Of a DNA stretch of 64,000 nucleotides, positions 8,901 to 17,074 are shown piece after piece. Below the pieces are notes generated by a model. That model was not told the origin of the DNA, did not search any database, and saw only the letters and a list, made by a program, of their open reading frames with translations. Every line of letters begins with the position of its first letter. The first letter of the stretch is position 1. Made by a program: the position numbers and the translations under genes. Source of the stretch: Mycobacterium sp. OAS707 (GTDB lineage Bacteria; Actinomycetota; Actinomycetes; Mycobacteriales; Mycobacteriaceae); contig NZ_JADBDS010000002.1 of NCBI RefSeq assembly GCF_014873705.1, forward strand, positions 930,001 to 994,000, written 5' to 3'.

Positions 8901-9797
8901 TCAGGTGGGCGTCAGGAGATATTCGGCTTCGCCGCGAAAGATCGGGGCGTTGCGTCGCGCGAACTGCGCGAAGGTCGTCGGCGTGATGCCGAAGCGCTGA
9001 TGGGTTGACAGGTCGACAGTGGATCGGCCAAGCCGACGGCGCTCGTCGAATAACTGGCCGAACGCCTCGGCGCGGTAAGGCGGATAGCCGGCGTTCAGCC
9101 ATTCGCGCACCTTGTCTCTGGACGACACCGCGACGTAGCGGACCGATTTCCCGATGGCGGCCGAAATCCGTTCCGCCACTTCTTGCATGGTCAGTGCCTC
9201 GGGTCCGGTCATCGTGTAGGTCTTGCCCCGGTGCCCGGCTGTCGTGAGCACCTGGTAGGCCACTTCGGCGATGTCGGCTATGTCGACGGGAGCCAATGTC
9301 GCCGCACCCAGGGGCAATCGCAACTCGCCGGTCTCGACGATGGTCGGCGTTTCCTCGAAGTACACCTGCATGAACTGGGAAGGACGCAGCATCGTCCACG
9401 ACATCCCCGAACCGACCAGGTACCGCTGAATTTGCTCGTGGCTTCTGGTGGAGCGAAAGCGCTCCGGGTCGAAGCCGTCGATCGAGTCTTGCCCCGAGAA
9501 CTTCACGATGTGCTCGACTCCGGCCCTGTTCGCGGCGTCGATGAAAGTGCATTGCGTCTCAAGCATCTGCGGGCCTGCACCCGAGATCATCAGCACGCGG
9601 TCGACTCCGGCCAGCGCACCGTGCAGCGTCTCCGGGGCCAACATGTCACCACAAACCACGTCGACATCCGGCAGCCCACGCAGGACCGCCGCCTTGGCCG
9701 CGTCTCGCGCGAGTGCGCGCACTGGTGTGCCGTGACGTACGAATTCGCGAATGACCGCCGAACCGGGACGGCCCGTCGCTCCTGTTACGAGAATCAT
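8901..9797 (-). CDS. NmrA-like NAD(P)-binding protein
   Basis: A 298-residue atypical short-chain dehydrogenase. The N-terminal dinucleotide-binding motif is GATGRPGS (residues 6-13) after ILVT, with DMLAPETL and VLMISGAGP following. The central Tyr-Lys pair of classical SDRs is not evident (VKFSGQDS in its place), which fits the NmrA/azoreductase-like group: redox-sensing or quinone/azo-reducing proteins. It lies 86 bp downstream of the tautomerase gene on the same strand and is probably co-transcribed with it under the HxlR operator at 10364-10396. Confidence 0.8.
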   Translation of the reverse strand: MILVTGATGRPGSAVIREFVRHGTPVRALARDAAKAAVLRGLPDVDVVCGDMLAPETLHGALAGVDRVLMISGAGPQMLETQCTFIDAANRAGVEHIVKFSGQDSIDGFDPERFRSTRSHEQIQRYLVGSGMSWTMLRPSQFMQVYFEETPTIVETGELRLPLGAATLAPVDIADIAEVAYQVLTTAGHRGKTYTMTGPEALTMQEVAERISAAIGKSVRYVAVSSRDKVREWLNAGYPPYRAEAFGQLFDERRRLGRSTVDLSTHQRFGITPTTFAQFARRNAPIFRGEAEYLLTPT

Positions 9798-9882
9798 TGC
9801 TACTCCAGGGATATCAGTAGGTAGCCGCCCGACGCTGCGGCCGCCCCGGGGTCACTGGCGCCGGGACGGCCTGCGCAACAGC

Positions 9883-10290
9883 TCAACCGTTGAGCTGTGC
9901 GACGGCAGCGACGATGTCGGGATTGTCGGACTGCATGCGCCCGGCGAAACCCGCGTTCTCCAGCGGATAGAGATTCATCAGGATCAGTGTGTCTTCGGTA
10001 TTGGCCAGTTCGCCGTATGCGGCACTGATGGCGGCCTGAATCTTGTTGGACATCTCCCGCCTGGCGTCGATGCTTTCCAATACTGGTGCTTCGAGAAAGC
10101 ACACTGGCCGCAGGGGTTCGGCCCCGATGCGACCATCTTGCGCAACGTTCCCAGCGTCGTACTCGCGCAACCAGATCCGTACGTCGGGAATGTGGTACGC
10201 GGCGTCGATCGCCGAGGTGATCTGCCGCATCATCGTCTGCTTGGCATCGGGATCGATACCCGCGGGCGCCTCGATGAAGAACTGTGGCAT
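9883..10290 (-). CDS. Tautomerase-family protein
   Basis: A 135-residue protein if started at the ATG at 10290, which gives Met-Pro-Gln. Proline directly after the initiator is the catalytic base of 4-oxalocrotonate tautomerase-type enzymes, and an AGGAG lies 9 bp upstream, so this start is preferred over the longer frame from 10377. Two related halves are visible (AKQTMMRQITSAIDAAYHIPD and ARREMSNKIQAAISAAYGELA), consistent with a fused two-domain tautomerase like MSAD or cis-CaaD. It faces the HxlR regulator gene across a strong palindrome. Confidence 0.78.
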   Translation of the reverse strand: MPQFFIEAPAGIDPDAKQTMMRQITSAIDAAYHIPDVRIWLREYDAGNVAQDGRIGAEPLRPVCFLEAPVLESIDARREMSNKIQAAISAAYGELANTEDTLILMNLYPLENAGFAGRMQSDNPDIVAAVAQLNG

Positions 10291-10363
10291 GACGGTCATC
10301 TCCTCTGGTGGTTGTGGTGGGTCAGGCCCGATGGGGCCTGCAGACCCGACCCTAGCAACGGTA

Positions 10364-10396
10364 CTTGGAAAATCCAAGTGTTCAATTGGATTTTCC
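10364..10396. promoter_or_regulatory. HxlR-type operator with nested inverted repeats
   Basis: GGAAAATCCAA (10367-10377) and TTGGATTTTCC (10386-10396) form a perfect 11-bp inverted repeat with an 8-bp spacer. Within it, CTTGGA-AAA-TCCAAG (10364-10378) is also a perfect palindrome, so two TTGGA-centred sites lie side by side. The block is 26 bp before the HxlR start and 74 bp before the divergent tautomerase start, suited to control both. Confidence 0.7.
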
Positions 10397-10421
10397 GATT
10401 AATGCTGGTAGAGTCGCATTC

Positions 10422-11084
10422 ATGGTTGGCAAGCGGAAGTACGACGACGGGTGCGCGATCGCACAGGCCCTGGATCTCATCGGCGAGCGATGGGCACTGC
10501 TGGTGGTGCGGGAGTTGGTGCTCGGCCCCAAACGCTTCACCGACCTGTTGGCGGGGCTGAGCGGGGCGAGTTCCGATGTGCTCACCCAACGGCTTCGTGA
10601 CCTCACTGACGCCGGGGTCGTGCGCCGTCGTCGCCTGGGTCCGCCTGTCAGCACATGGGTTTACGAGCTGACCGAGTGGGGCAGCGAACTCGAGCCGATC
10701 ATCCTCGATCTCGCGCAGTGGCTGCACAAGTCGCCGTTGATGCGCTACGACCTGCCGCTGGGACCGGACTCGCTGATGCTGTCGTTGAAGACGCGTTTCG
10801 ACGCACGCGCTGCCGATGACATGACCGCGACAATCGGATTGTCGTTCGGGGACGCGCATTTCGGCGTCCACATCGCAGGCGGCCAGCTCGACATCAGTCG
10901 CGGGAACCCAGATCGCCCCGATCTCGTTCTCGATACCGACGAGGCCACGCTGCTTTCAGTGCTGAATCCCGACGGCTCAGTTGACGACGCGATCGCCAGC
11001 GGGCAGCTACGCCTGAGCGGGGACACCGCGTTGGCGCAACGACTCCGACACGTGTTTCCAATTCCCGCCGACGTATCGGGTTAA
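10422..11084 (+). CDS. HxlR-family regulator with C-terminal SCP2-like domain
   Basis: A 220-residue protein started at the ATG at 10422 (MVGKRKYDDGCAIAQALDLIGERW). The first 95 residues are an HxlR winged helix (VRELVLGPKRFTDLLAGL, VLTQRLRDLTDAGVVRRR), with the conserved N-terminal Cys of this family. Residues about 115-218 look like an SCP2 sterol-carrier-type domain, with LSFGDAHFGVHIAGGQLDISRG and VLDTDEATLLSVL. A lipid or sterol-like ligand is therefore possible, but this is inference. It probably regulates itself and the tautomerase-NmrA genes through the operator just upstream. Its 3' end overlaps the next, convergent gene by 4 bp. Confidence 0.82.
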   Translation: MVGKRKYDDGCAIAQALDLIGERWALLVVRELVLGPKRFTDLLAGLSGASSDVLTQRLRDLTDAGVVRRRRLGPPVSTWVYELTEWGSELEPIILDLAQWLHKSPLMRYDLPLGPDSLMLSLKTRFDARAADDMTATIGLSFGDAHFGVHIAGGQLDISRGNPDRPDLVLDTDEATLLSVLNPDGSVDDAIASGQLRLSGDTALAQRLRHVFPIPADVSG

Positions 11085-12046
11085 CCCTTTTTCGCCTCGC
11101 GACGGTCGTGTTTGGCGGTTGACGGATCACGATGCTTCTTCAGGGCAGCCTGGCCCGAATCATGTTGTGCGCTCGGGCTTTCGGACAGCGACTTCACCGC
11201 GACCGATGGCGCTTGCTTCGCTGCCGAGGGGAACGGATCGTGCAGTGAGTTCCGAATGTTGGTCACCGCGGTGTTCACCGCCGCGACGACTGGCGCGCTC
11301 GCAGTGGCGGCTACCTGCCGGGCTTGCGTCGCACCCGCCGCCAGCGCGGACGCCGGATCACCCGAACGCGCGAGTTCCTGCGCCGACGCGTCGGCGATCT
11401 GCACCGCACCCGACAGCGCCAACTCACCAGCCTGGAACGCCACCGCCGTTGTCACATTGATCGCCTCGACCGCAACAACTTGCACGATGTTGGTGGCACC
11501 CGTCGGGGTGGTGGGCGTGCCGACCGGTTGATTGAGGGCGTTGAGGATGTTGGTGCGCCCGGCCTGCACCGCCTGTAGCAGGGCGCCGGGGGTGAAGACC
11601 GCCGCGCTCACATTCGTCGCCTCGACGACGGCGACGTCAAGCGCGTGAAATGCCTTCGGCACCACCAGAAATACGTCGTTGTTGATCAGTGGTGTCACGG
11701 CCGCGTCGGCCGGGCCGGTCACGGACGCGGCGGCGGCGCCAAGAGCCCGCAGTGGCGAACTCGTCGAGGTGAGGGCGCCGAGGAACGTCGCAGGAGCCTG
11801 CGCCACCGCAACCGGAACGGTGATCGCGCCCTCGACCGCGTGCGGGCAGATCAGGCTGCAGTACTGGAACTGATTGCGGATGAACGCCAGTGGGATCGCG
11901 CCGAGCGCGGGCGCAGCCGTCAACTGCACGTCGCGAGTAACCGTCGGCGGCGCCTGAGGCGGTGGCGCCGACGGCGCAATGGCGAGCGCCGCAATCCCGA
12001 TCATGGCTGTACCGACGATGGCAGACGAACGGATATGCGTGTGCAC
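11081..12046 (-). CDS. Secreted or envelope protein of unknown function
   Basis: A 321-residue protein if started at the GTG at 12046, giving VHTHIRSSAIVGTAMIGIAALAIAPS, a plausible signal peptide ending near residue 25. A frame open to 12169 would put 41 unlikely residues ahead of the signal and run into the nitrile hydratase gene. The mature part is rich in Ala, Val and Thr, has one close Cys pair (YCSLICPHAVEG) and ends in a basic tail (KKHRDPSTAKHDRREAKKG). No domain is recognised; this looks like a mycobacterium-specific exported protein. It diverges from the nitrile hydratase operon with 69 bp between. Confidence 0.65.
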   Translation of the reverse strand: MHTHIRSSAIVGTAMIGIAALAIAPSAPPPQAPPTVTRDVQLTAAPALGAIPLAFIRNQFQYCSLICPHAVEGAITVPVAVAQAPATFLGALTSTSSPLRALGAAAASVTGPADAAVTPLINNDVFLVVPKAFHALDVAVVEATNVSAAVFTPGALLQAVQAGRTNILNALNQPVGTPTTPTGATNIVQVVAVEAINVTTAVAFQAGELALSGAVQIADASAQELARSGDPASALAAGATQARQVAATASAPVVAAVNTAVTNIRNSLHDPFPSAAKQAPSVAVKSLSESPSAQHDSGQAALKKHRDPSTAKHDRREAKKG

Positions 12047-12115
12047 CTCGTAAACACGGGCGGGGTCGTCGAAAAGTTCGATCGTCAACGAATTGATCGC
12101 CGTACGATCGACGAC

Positions 12116-12745
12116 GTGGACGGCGTGCACGACCTCGGCGGCCTCGACGGGTTCGGCCCCGTCGAGCACACGCCCTCAGAGTCGCTCTTCGACGAAGACT
12201 GGGAGCGGCGCGCTTTTCGGCTGATGATCGGTTGGATCGGGGCGCAGAATCCGCCCGGCGGACGGTTCCGGCACTCGATCGAGCGAATGGCTCCTGAGCA
12301 CTACCTGTCCTCGCCGTATTACGAGCACTGGCTGACCGGTGCGGCGACCATGGCTGTCGAGGCGGGCTTCACGACGCAAGATGAACTCGACAGACGTGCC
12401 GGGGGGCGGTTTCCGCTTTCGGCGGCTGATCGGGGTGTGCTGCCCGACGACCTCACGCCCCGCACGACGCCGCGCTATGCCGTCGGCGACGAGGTGCGGG
12501 TCCGCGAATGGCACCCACCGGGCCACACGCGCGCGCCTCGCTATGTGCAAGGCCGCCGCGGCACGGTTGTGCGCGTCGACGGCGCCTACGCCATCGACGA
12601 CATTGCAGCGCACGGCGGCGGGTCCGTCGCCGACCCGCTCTATGCGGTGCGCTTCACATCCCGCGAGTTATGGGGCGAAGCCGGCGCCGACGGCGAAGTG
12701 GTGTGCGTCAACCTGTTCGAGCGCTACCTTGAGGATCCGCGATGA
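12116..12745 (+). CDS. nthB: Nitrile hydratase beta subunit
   Basis: A 209-residue protein with a GTG start giving [16 protein letters not shown], the characteristic beggining of nitrile hydratase beta chains. The middle carries [23 protein letters not shown], the family pattern around the interface with the alpha subunit, and the C-terminal half has the SH3-like barrel ([36 protein letters not shown]). With the alpha subunit it converts nitriles to amides in the cytoplasm. The beta gene precedes alpha, the order usual for cobalt-type operons. The stop overlaps the alpha start by 4 bp. Confidence 0.93.
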   Translation: MDGVHDLGGLDGFGPVEHTPSESLFDEDWERRAFRLMIGWIGAQNPPGGRFRHSIERMAPEHYLSSPYYEHWLTGAATMAVEAGFTTQDELDRRAGGRFPLSAADRGVLPDDLTPRTTPRYAVGDEVRVREWHPPGHTRAPRYVQGRRGTVVRVDGAYAIDDIAAHGGGSVADPLYAVRFTSRELWGEAGADGEVVCVNLFERYLEDPR

Positions 12746-13335
12746 CGACCGACCACCATCACCCGACCGTAATGGCGCCGATCGAAGCCCGGGTCGCGGC
12801 GATCGAGTCGGTGCTCGTCGAAAAGGGTGTCCTCGACACCGATGCCCTCGACCAGATCGTGCAGCACTTCGAGGACAACCTCGGCCCGATGAACGGCGCG
12901 AAGGTCGTCGCGCGCGCATGGTCCGACCCGGATTACAAGCAGCGCCTGCTCGCCGACGGCACCGCGGCCATCGCCGAATTCGGCTTTCAGGGCCCCGAAG
13001 GCGAATACATGGTCGTCGTCGAAAACACCCCGCAGGTCCACAACCTTGTGGTGTGCACGCTGTGCTCGTGTTATCCGTGGCCGACACTCGGGCTTCCGCC
13101 GAAGTGGTACAAGGCGCCTGCCTACCGTTCGCGGGCCGTTCGGGAACCACGCAAGCTGCTTGCCGAGATGGGCACCGACATTCCCGCCGACGTCGAGATA
13201 AGGGTGTGGGACTCCAGTGCCGAGGCACGCTATCTGGTGTTGCCGATGCGTCCGGACGGTACGGACGACATGTCCGAGGAGCAGCTCGCCGGCATCGTCA
13301 CGCGGGATTCGATGATCGGCGTGCAGCGACTATGA
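12742..13335 (+). CDS. nthA: Nitrile hydratase alpha subunit, cobalt type
   Basis: A 197-residue protein. The metal-binding claw is VCTLCSCY with Cys105, Cys108, Ser109 and Cys110; Thr at position 106 marks the cobalt-type rather than the iron-type enzyme (Ser in that place). In the family Cys108 and Cys110 are oxidised to sulfinic and sulfenic acids. The preceding helices ([39 protein letters not shown]) are typical. Translation is coupled to the beta gene before it and the accessory gene after it by ATGA overlaps. Thiocyanate hydrolase gamma chains share the motif, but this beta-alpha-accessory order favours nitrile hydratase. Confidence 0.94.
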   Translation: MTTDHHHPTVMAPIEARVAAIESVLVEKGVLDTDALDQIVQHFEDNLGPMNGAKVVARAWSDPDYKQRLLADGTAAIAEFGFQGPEGEYMVVVENTPQVHNLVVCTLCSCYPWPTLGLPPKWYKAPAYRSRAVREPRKLLAEMGTDIPADVEIRVWDSSAEARYLVLPMRPDGTDDMSEEQLAGIVTRDSMIGVQRL

Positions 13336-13619
13336 CCACCGGTCTCGACGACGCGTCGCTGCCGCGCGACAACGGTGAGCTCGTTTTCGAAGCTCCTTGG
13401 CAGGCAAGGGCTTTGGCCATCGCCGTAGCCTTGGTCGAGAAGCTGGACCTGCCGTGGGATGCGTTTCGTCACCGATTGATGGCCGAGATCGCGAGGGATC
13501 CGCAGCGTCCCTATTACGAAAGTTGGAGCGCCGCACTGGAATCCATGGTCGTGGACCTGGAGCTGGCCACGCCCGCGTCGCTCGATGCCGCGGCGCCCAC
13601 GCAGCGCATGCCGCTGTAG
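13332..13619 (+). CDS. Nitrile hydratase accessory (activator) protein
   Basis: A 95-residue protein related to the N-terminal part of nitrile hydratase beta chains: [19 protein letters not shown] and [18 protein letters not shown] are the family's conserved blocks. Small proteins of this type accompany cobalt nitrile hydratases and help deliver the metal and oxidise the claw cysteines by subunit swapping. It overlaps the alpha stop (ATGA), completing a three-gene operon, and its stop abuts the convergent gene at 13620. Confidence 0.85.
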   Translation: MTTGLDDASLPRDNGELVFEAPWQARALAIAVALVEKLDLPWDAFRHRLMAEIARDPQRPYYESWSAALESMVVDLELATPASLDAAAPTQRMPL

Positions 13620-14018
13620 CTACTGCTGCGATGCGAGTACCGCGATCCTGGGTCCGCCGACTTCCCCGACAATGAGATAAGCGATGGTGGGACAATCGAT
13701 TTCCGCGCCGTCGGCGGTGCGGCGCGACATCGTTCCGCGGTAGAGCGAAGAGAATGAATTGAGAACCAGTATCTCTGACTGAAGCACCTCGGTATGGTGA
13801 TATCCGTTGGCCCGCAGTCCGTCAACCAGGCCCTGCATCACTGCCGTCGCCTCGTCGTCGGTCATCAACTTGGTGAGGCCGTCATCGGTGGTGATGATCA
13901 GTGGGATGCCGTAACAGCGCACCAACTTCGCCATCTCGACTTCGCCGCGGACGCACGCCGAGAACGTGTCGAGATAGGTGTCGAACCAATGGCGGATCAG
14001 GTCATCTCCGAGAGGCAT
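13620..14018 (-). CDS. Small NTF2/SnoaL-like protein of unknown function
   Basis: A 132-residue protein. Its pattern (N-terminal helices with IRHWFDTYLDTFSACVRGEV, then alternating strands such as SEILVLNSFSSLYRGTM and CPTIAYLIVGEVGGPRIAVLASQ) suggests the NTF2/SnoaL cone fold, but I recognise no catalytic residues. It stands alone, convergent with the nitrile hydratase operon and 31 bp before the slipin stop on the same strand. Function unknown. Confidence 0.65.
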   Translation of the reverse strand: MPLGDDLIRHWFDTYLDTFSACVRGEVEMAKLVRCYGIPLIITTDDGLTKLMTDDEATAVMQGLVDGLRANGYHHTEVLQSEILVLNSFSSLYRGTMSRRTADGAEIDCPTIAYLIVGEVGGPRIAVLASQQ

Positions 14019-14049
14019 GTCCTGATCATGCTCCAGCCGACAGGCTTGG

Positions 14050-14955
14050 CTAGGCGTTCTGTCCGGAACGGGGGTTGGCGACCGGCCCGTTGAGCGTGAT
14101 GGCGCTGACGTCGTCAGGCACCTTCGGCGCGGTCAACTCCGGCGTCTCGGCTTCGGCGGCCTTGTCATCCTTCTCCGGCGTGGAGCGCTTCTCCGGCGTC
14201 GAGCGTTCCAGGAACCGCAGCAGCTCGACCGGGAACGGCAGGATGAGCGTCGAGTTCTTCTCGGCAGCGACCTCCACCACGGTCTGCAGCAGGCGAAGCT
14301 GCAGCGCCGCCGGCTCAACCGCCATGATCTCGGCGGCCTGCGAAAGCTTCTCGGAGGCCTGCAGTTCGCCGTCGGCGGTGATGACGCGGGCCCGTCGCTC
14401 ACGCTCGGCCTCGGCCTGGCGGGCGATCGAGCGCTTCATCGAGTCGGGCAGCACGACGTCCTTGATCTCGACGCGATCGATGTGAATGCCCCAGCCGAGT
14501 GCCGGGCTGTCGATCAGCAGCTCGAGGCCCTGGTTGAGTCGCTCGCGGTTGGACAGCAGATCGTCGAGATTGCTCTTGCCGATGATCGACCGCAGCGAGG
14601 TCTGCGCTACCTGCGCGATCGCGGACATGTAGTCCTGGACGTCGACCGCCGCGCGCACCGGGTCCTCCACTTTGAAGTAGATGACGGCGTCGACGCGCAC
14701 CGTCACGTTGTCGCGGGTGATGCCGTCCTGGGCCGGCACCGGCAACGTGACGATCTGCATGTTCACCTTCTGCAGGCGATCCACGACAGGGATGAGCCAG
14801 GTCAGCCCCGGCGGACGCACGCGGCTCTGCACCCGCCCGAAGCGGTAGACGACGCCCCGTTCGAACTGTTTGATCACCCGGATGTTCTGCAGTGCTATCC
14901 ACAGCACGCCGATCCCGGCGGCCCCGGCCGCTGCCAATGTGTAGAGGATGGTCAT
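14050..14955 (-). CDS. SPFH/band 7 membrane protein (slipin type)
   Basis: A 301-residue protein started at the ATG at 14955, which has a GAGGAGG ribosome-binding site 5 bp upstream; the frame continues open upstream but without that support. One N-terminal membrane segment (residues 3-22) is followed by the SPFH domain (NIRVIKQFERGVVYRFGRV, QDGITRDNVTVRVDAVIYFKV) and a helical region ending in ILPFPVELLRFLE. Such stomatin-like proteins form membrane scaffolds or regulate a partner protease (NfeD), which is not adjacent here. The charged C-terminus contains a short duplicated RSTPEK unit. Confidence 0.88.
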   Translation of the reverse strand: MTILYTLAAAGAAGIGVLWIALQNIRVIKQFERGVVYRFGRVQSRVRPPGLTWLIPVVDRLQKVNMQIVTLPVPAQDGITRDNVTVRVDAVIYFKVEDPVRAAVDVQDYMSAIAQVAQTSLRSIIGKSNLDDLLSNRERLNQGLELLIDSPALGWGIHIDRVEIKDVVLPDSMKRSIARQAEAERERRARVITADGELQASEKLSQAAEIMAVEPAALQLRLLQTVVEVAAEKNSTLILPFPVELLRFLERSTPEKRSTPEKDDKAAEAETPELTAPKVPDDVSAITLNGPVANPRSGQNA

Positions 14956-14975
14956 GGTGTCCTCCTCGACGGACC

Positions 14976-15401
14976 CTATGACCCGAGTGTGCTCCCCCAG
15001 CCGTCGCTTCGCCAGCACGTCCAATCGATCTCGACGAGGGCACCGACCGCAAGCCCGCTGACGCCAACACAGGTGCGCGACGGCAATCGATCGGGAAACC
15101 AGGCCGCGTAGGCGGCGTTGAAGGCGCCGTAGTCGTTCCAGTCGAGCAAATAGGCGCGCACGGAGACGACGTCGGCGATTCCCCCGCCGCACAACTCGGT
15201 GACGCGCAGCAGATTTCGCAGCACCTGGTCGGTCTGAATCGCGACGTAATCGCCGACGACCGCTCCGGTGACGTCAGTGGGCATCTGACCGGTCACGTAC
15301 AACGTGGGTCCGGCCGCCGTGGCGTGGGCGAACGGTGCGACGGCTGGCGGCACGCCGTCGGCGGGCGTGAACGTGAACGAGCGAATCCCGTTGTCGCTCA
15401 T
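14976..15401 (-). CDS. RidA (YjgF/YER057c/UK114) family protein
   Basis: A 141-residue protein with the RidA fold signature: GPTLYVTGQMPTD near residue 32, VLRNLLRVTELCGG in the helix, and the LPSRTCVGVSGLAVGALVEI block with the conserved Arg (about residue 108) that binds the carboxylate of imine substrates. RidA enzymes hydrolyse enamine/imine intermediates to ketones and ammonia. Its start overlaps the acetamidase stop by 4 bp, so the pair is one operon; RidA may clear a reactive intermediate of amide or amine breakdown. Confidence 0.87.
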   Translation of the reverse strand: MSDNGIRSFTFTPADGVPPAVAPFAHATAAGPTLYVTGQMPTDVTGAVVGDYVAIQTDQVLRNLLRVTELCGGGIADVVSVRAYLLDWNDYGAFNAAYAAWFPDRLPSRTCVGVSGLAVGALVEIDWTCWRSDGWGSTLGS

Positions 15402-16456
15402 GCCGGTATCCCCGCCCAGCGCGGAAAGCAGCGCTTGTCGATGCGGCCGTGCACACCCTGACGTTGGTCCACCACCTGTGTGACCGTGAAATCGGCGGCC
15501 ACAGACATGAACGAATAGGCGTCGGCACGCGAAAGCCCAAGATAGCTCTGCAGAATGGCGTGGGTGCGCAATGCCGCGGCCTTCATAGCCGCGTCGAGCG
15601 TGTCGCCGAACCCGTGCACCAACAACTCGGTCGCCGTTTCGAGGACCGGCACGGTGAAGGGCAGATCGCGCCGAATTGTCAAGCGCAACAGCCCATTCAA
15701 CGAAGCCTCAAGCGCAGTTCCACTGATTTCACCGTCGCCCTGCGAGACGTGGGGATCGCCAACGGACAGCAGCGCGCCGGGCACCTGCACCGGGTAGTAC
15801 ATCGTCCCGCCCGCACCGATGCGCCAGTTGTCGACATTGCCGCCGTGATCACCTGGCGGCACCGACGACACCCGCTCCGGCGCGGCCGGTGCGACGCCCA
15901 TGGTGCCGAAATGCGGTCGCAGAGGCACGATGACGCCGGGCAGCGCCGGCTGGCGGGCCTCCTTGTCGGGGCTGACGATCGTGCCGGGCTCGTTGGCCAG
16001 CGGTGTCGCGGTCCAGTCGTAGCCGAACAGGGCGCGGCCGAGGCTGGCGTGGGTGTCGAGCTCGTAGATGGTGACGCGTTCGACAGGCATCTCGCCGTAC
16101 AGAAAGCCCCAGTGCGCCGCGAGGTTGGAGCCGTAGGGCAGTCGCGGGGTGGCCTCGAGGATGTCGACCTGCAGGACGTCGCCGGGACGGGCGCCCTCGA
16201 CGGCGATCGGGCCGGTGAGGAGGTGCGGGCCGGGCCCGCGGTCGGTGACGCGGTCGAAAATATCGGTGATCCCCGCGTCCATCAACAGATCCGGCGCGTC
16301 CCCTGCGTGATGCGTGAGGGTCTCGATGGCCACCAGATCGCCGGGCGCGACGGTCAAGACCGGCTCGAGGCGCGGGTCGAAGTAGCCCCAATGGACGGTC
16401 GACGGCGTCGCGGGAAGGCGGTGAACGGTGGGCGATGCGACCGGGCTGAGCACCAT
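15398..16456 (-). CDS. Acetamidase/formamidase family amidase
   Basis: A 352-residue protein of the FmdA/AmdA family, cytoplasmic enzymes that hydrolyse short-chain amides to acid and ammonia. Recognisable blocks are VHWGYFDPRLEPVLTVAPGD near the start, GPIAVEGARPGDVLQVDIL, the HFGTMGVAP motif and SVGDPHVSQGDGEISGTALE with the conserved Asp, His and Glu. It is followed by a RidA gene in the same operon and lies 1.8 kb from the nitrile hydratase operon, so nitrile-derived amides are an obvious candidate substrate. That link is inferred from proximity. Confidence 0.88.
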   Translation of the reverse strand: MVLSPVASPTVHRLPATPSTVHWGYFDPRLEPVLTVAPGDLVAIETLTHHAGDAPDLLMDAGITDIFDRVTDRGPGPHLLTGPIAVEGARPGDVLQVDILEATPRLPYGSNLAAHWGFLYGEMPVERVTIYELDTHASLGRALFGYDWTATPLANEPGTIVSPDKEARQPALPGVIVPLRPHFGTMGVAPAAPERVSSVPPGDHGGNVDNWRIGAGGTMYYPVQVPGALLSVGDPHVSQGDGEISGTALEASLNGLLRLTIRRDLPFTVPVLETATELLVHGFGDTLDAAMKAAALRTHAILQSYLGLSRADAYSFMSVAADFTVTQVVDQRQGVHGRIDKRCFPRWAGIPA

Positions 16457-16643
16457 CGGATGATCATGCCAGCCGGTTGCGATGGCGTCTTCTCAAGCAA
16501 GCACGGGCGTCAACAGGTTTATTGCTGCCAACCGTCGATCAAATTCTGCCAATGGAATTAAAGGCGTGATCTTGAGAGTTGAAGTATTCAGCTGCAGCGA
16601 ACCGAAACAAGTGAAGAAGCACGAAAAGATGAGGGCACCCAGA

Positions 16644-16943
16644 ATGAAGAAGTTCGGATTCGCAACTGTACTTACCGGCGGATTGGCCGCCGCGTTCCTT
16701 GGCCTGGCCGCACCGGCGGACGCCGCTCCGACCGGTCCGGGCAACGCCCAGGACACCATCAACCAGCTGCAGGCCGACGGCTACAACGTGGTCGTCAACC
16801 GCGTCGGGACGACCCCGTTGGACCAGGCGACCGTGGTCGCGGTGCGGCCCGGCCAAACCTACAGCAGGACTGATTCCGGAAACCCCGGTGACAGCTTGCA
16901 AACCACCGTCACCGACAAGACGGTCTACGTCGACGTGAAGTAG
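16644..16943 (+). CDS. Small secreted mycobacterial protein
   Basis: A 99-residue protein started at the ATG at 16644 (MKKFGFATVLTGGLAAAFLGLAAPADA), a clear Sec signal peptide with cleavage expected after ADA near residue 27. The ATG at 16629 is an alternative. The mature part of about 72 residues has TINQLQADGYNVVVNRVG and LDQATVVAVRPGQTYS, a pattern I associate with a family of small exported mycobacterial proteins of unknown function. It lacks cysteines. A strong hairpin follows the stop, so it is a single-gene unit. Confidence 0.75.
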   Translation: MKKFGFATVLTGGLAAAFLGLAAPADAAPTGPGNAQDTINQLQADGYNVVVNRVGTTPLDQATVVAVRPGQTYSRTDSGNPGDSLQTTVTDKTVYVDVK

Positions 16944-16957
16944 ATCGCCGAAAACGC

Positions 16958-16986
16958 AAGGGGCACCCCCACAAGGGGTGCCCCTT
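16958..16986 (+). terminator. Hairpin terminator after the small secreted protein
   Basis: AAGGGGCACCCC and GGGGTGCCCCTT make a perfect 12-bp stem with a 5-base loop (CACAA), starting 15 bp after the stop at 16943. Only a weak T-rich stretch (CGTTATTTG) follows. Confidence 0.75.
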
Positions 16987-17074
16987 CGTTATTTGTAGGC
17001 GCCCGTTGACCGTAGGACGTCCAGTCAGCGGAACACCGCAGCGAGGTTCGGTGCGGGCGTGGCAGGCTGGCGGG

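Noticed and set aside
12742-13335. Iron-type nitrile hydratase or thiocyanate hydrolase
   Set aside because: The claw is CTLCSC with Thr, the cobalt-type pattern, and the operon is beta-alpha-accessory rather than the thiocyanate hydrolase order.
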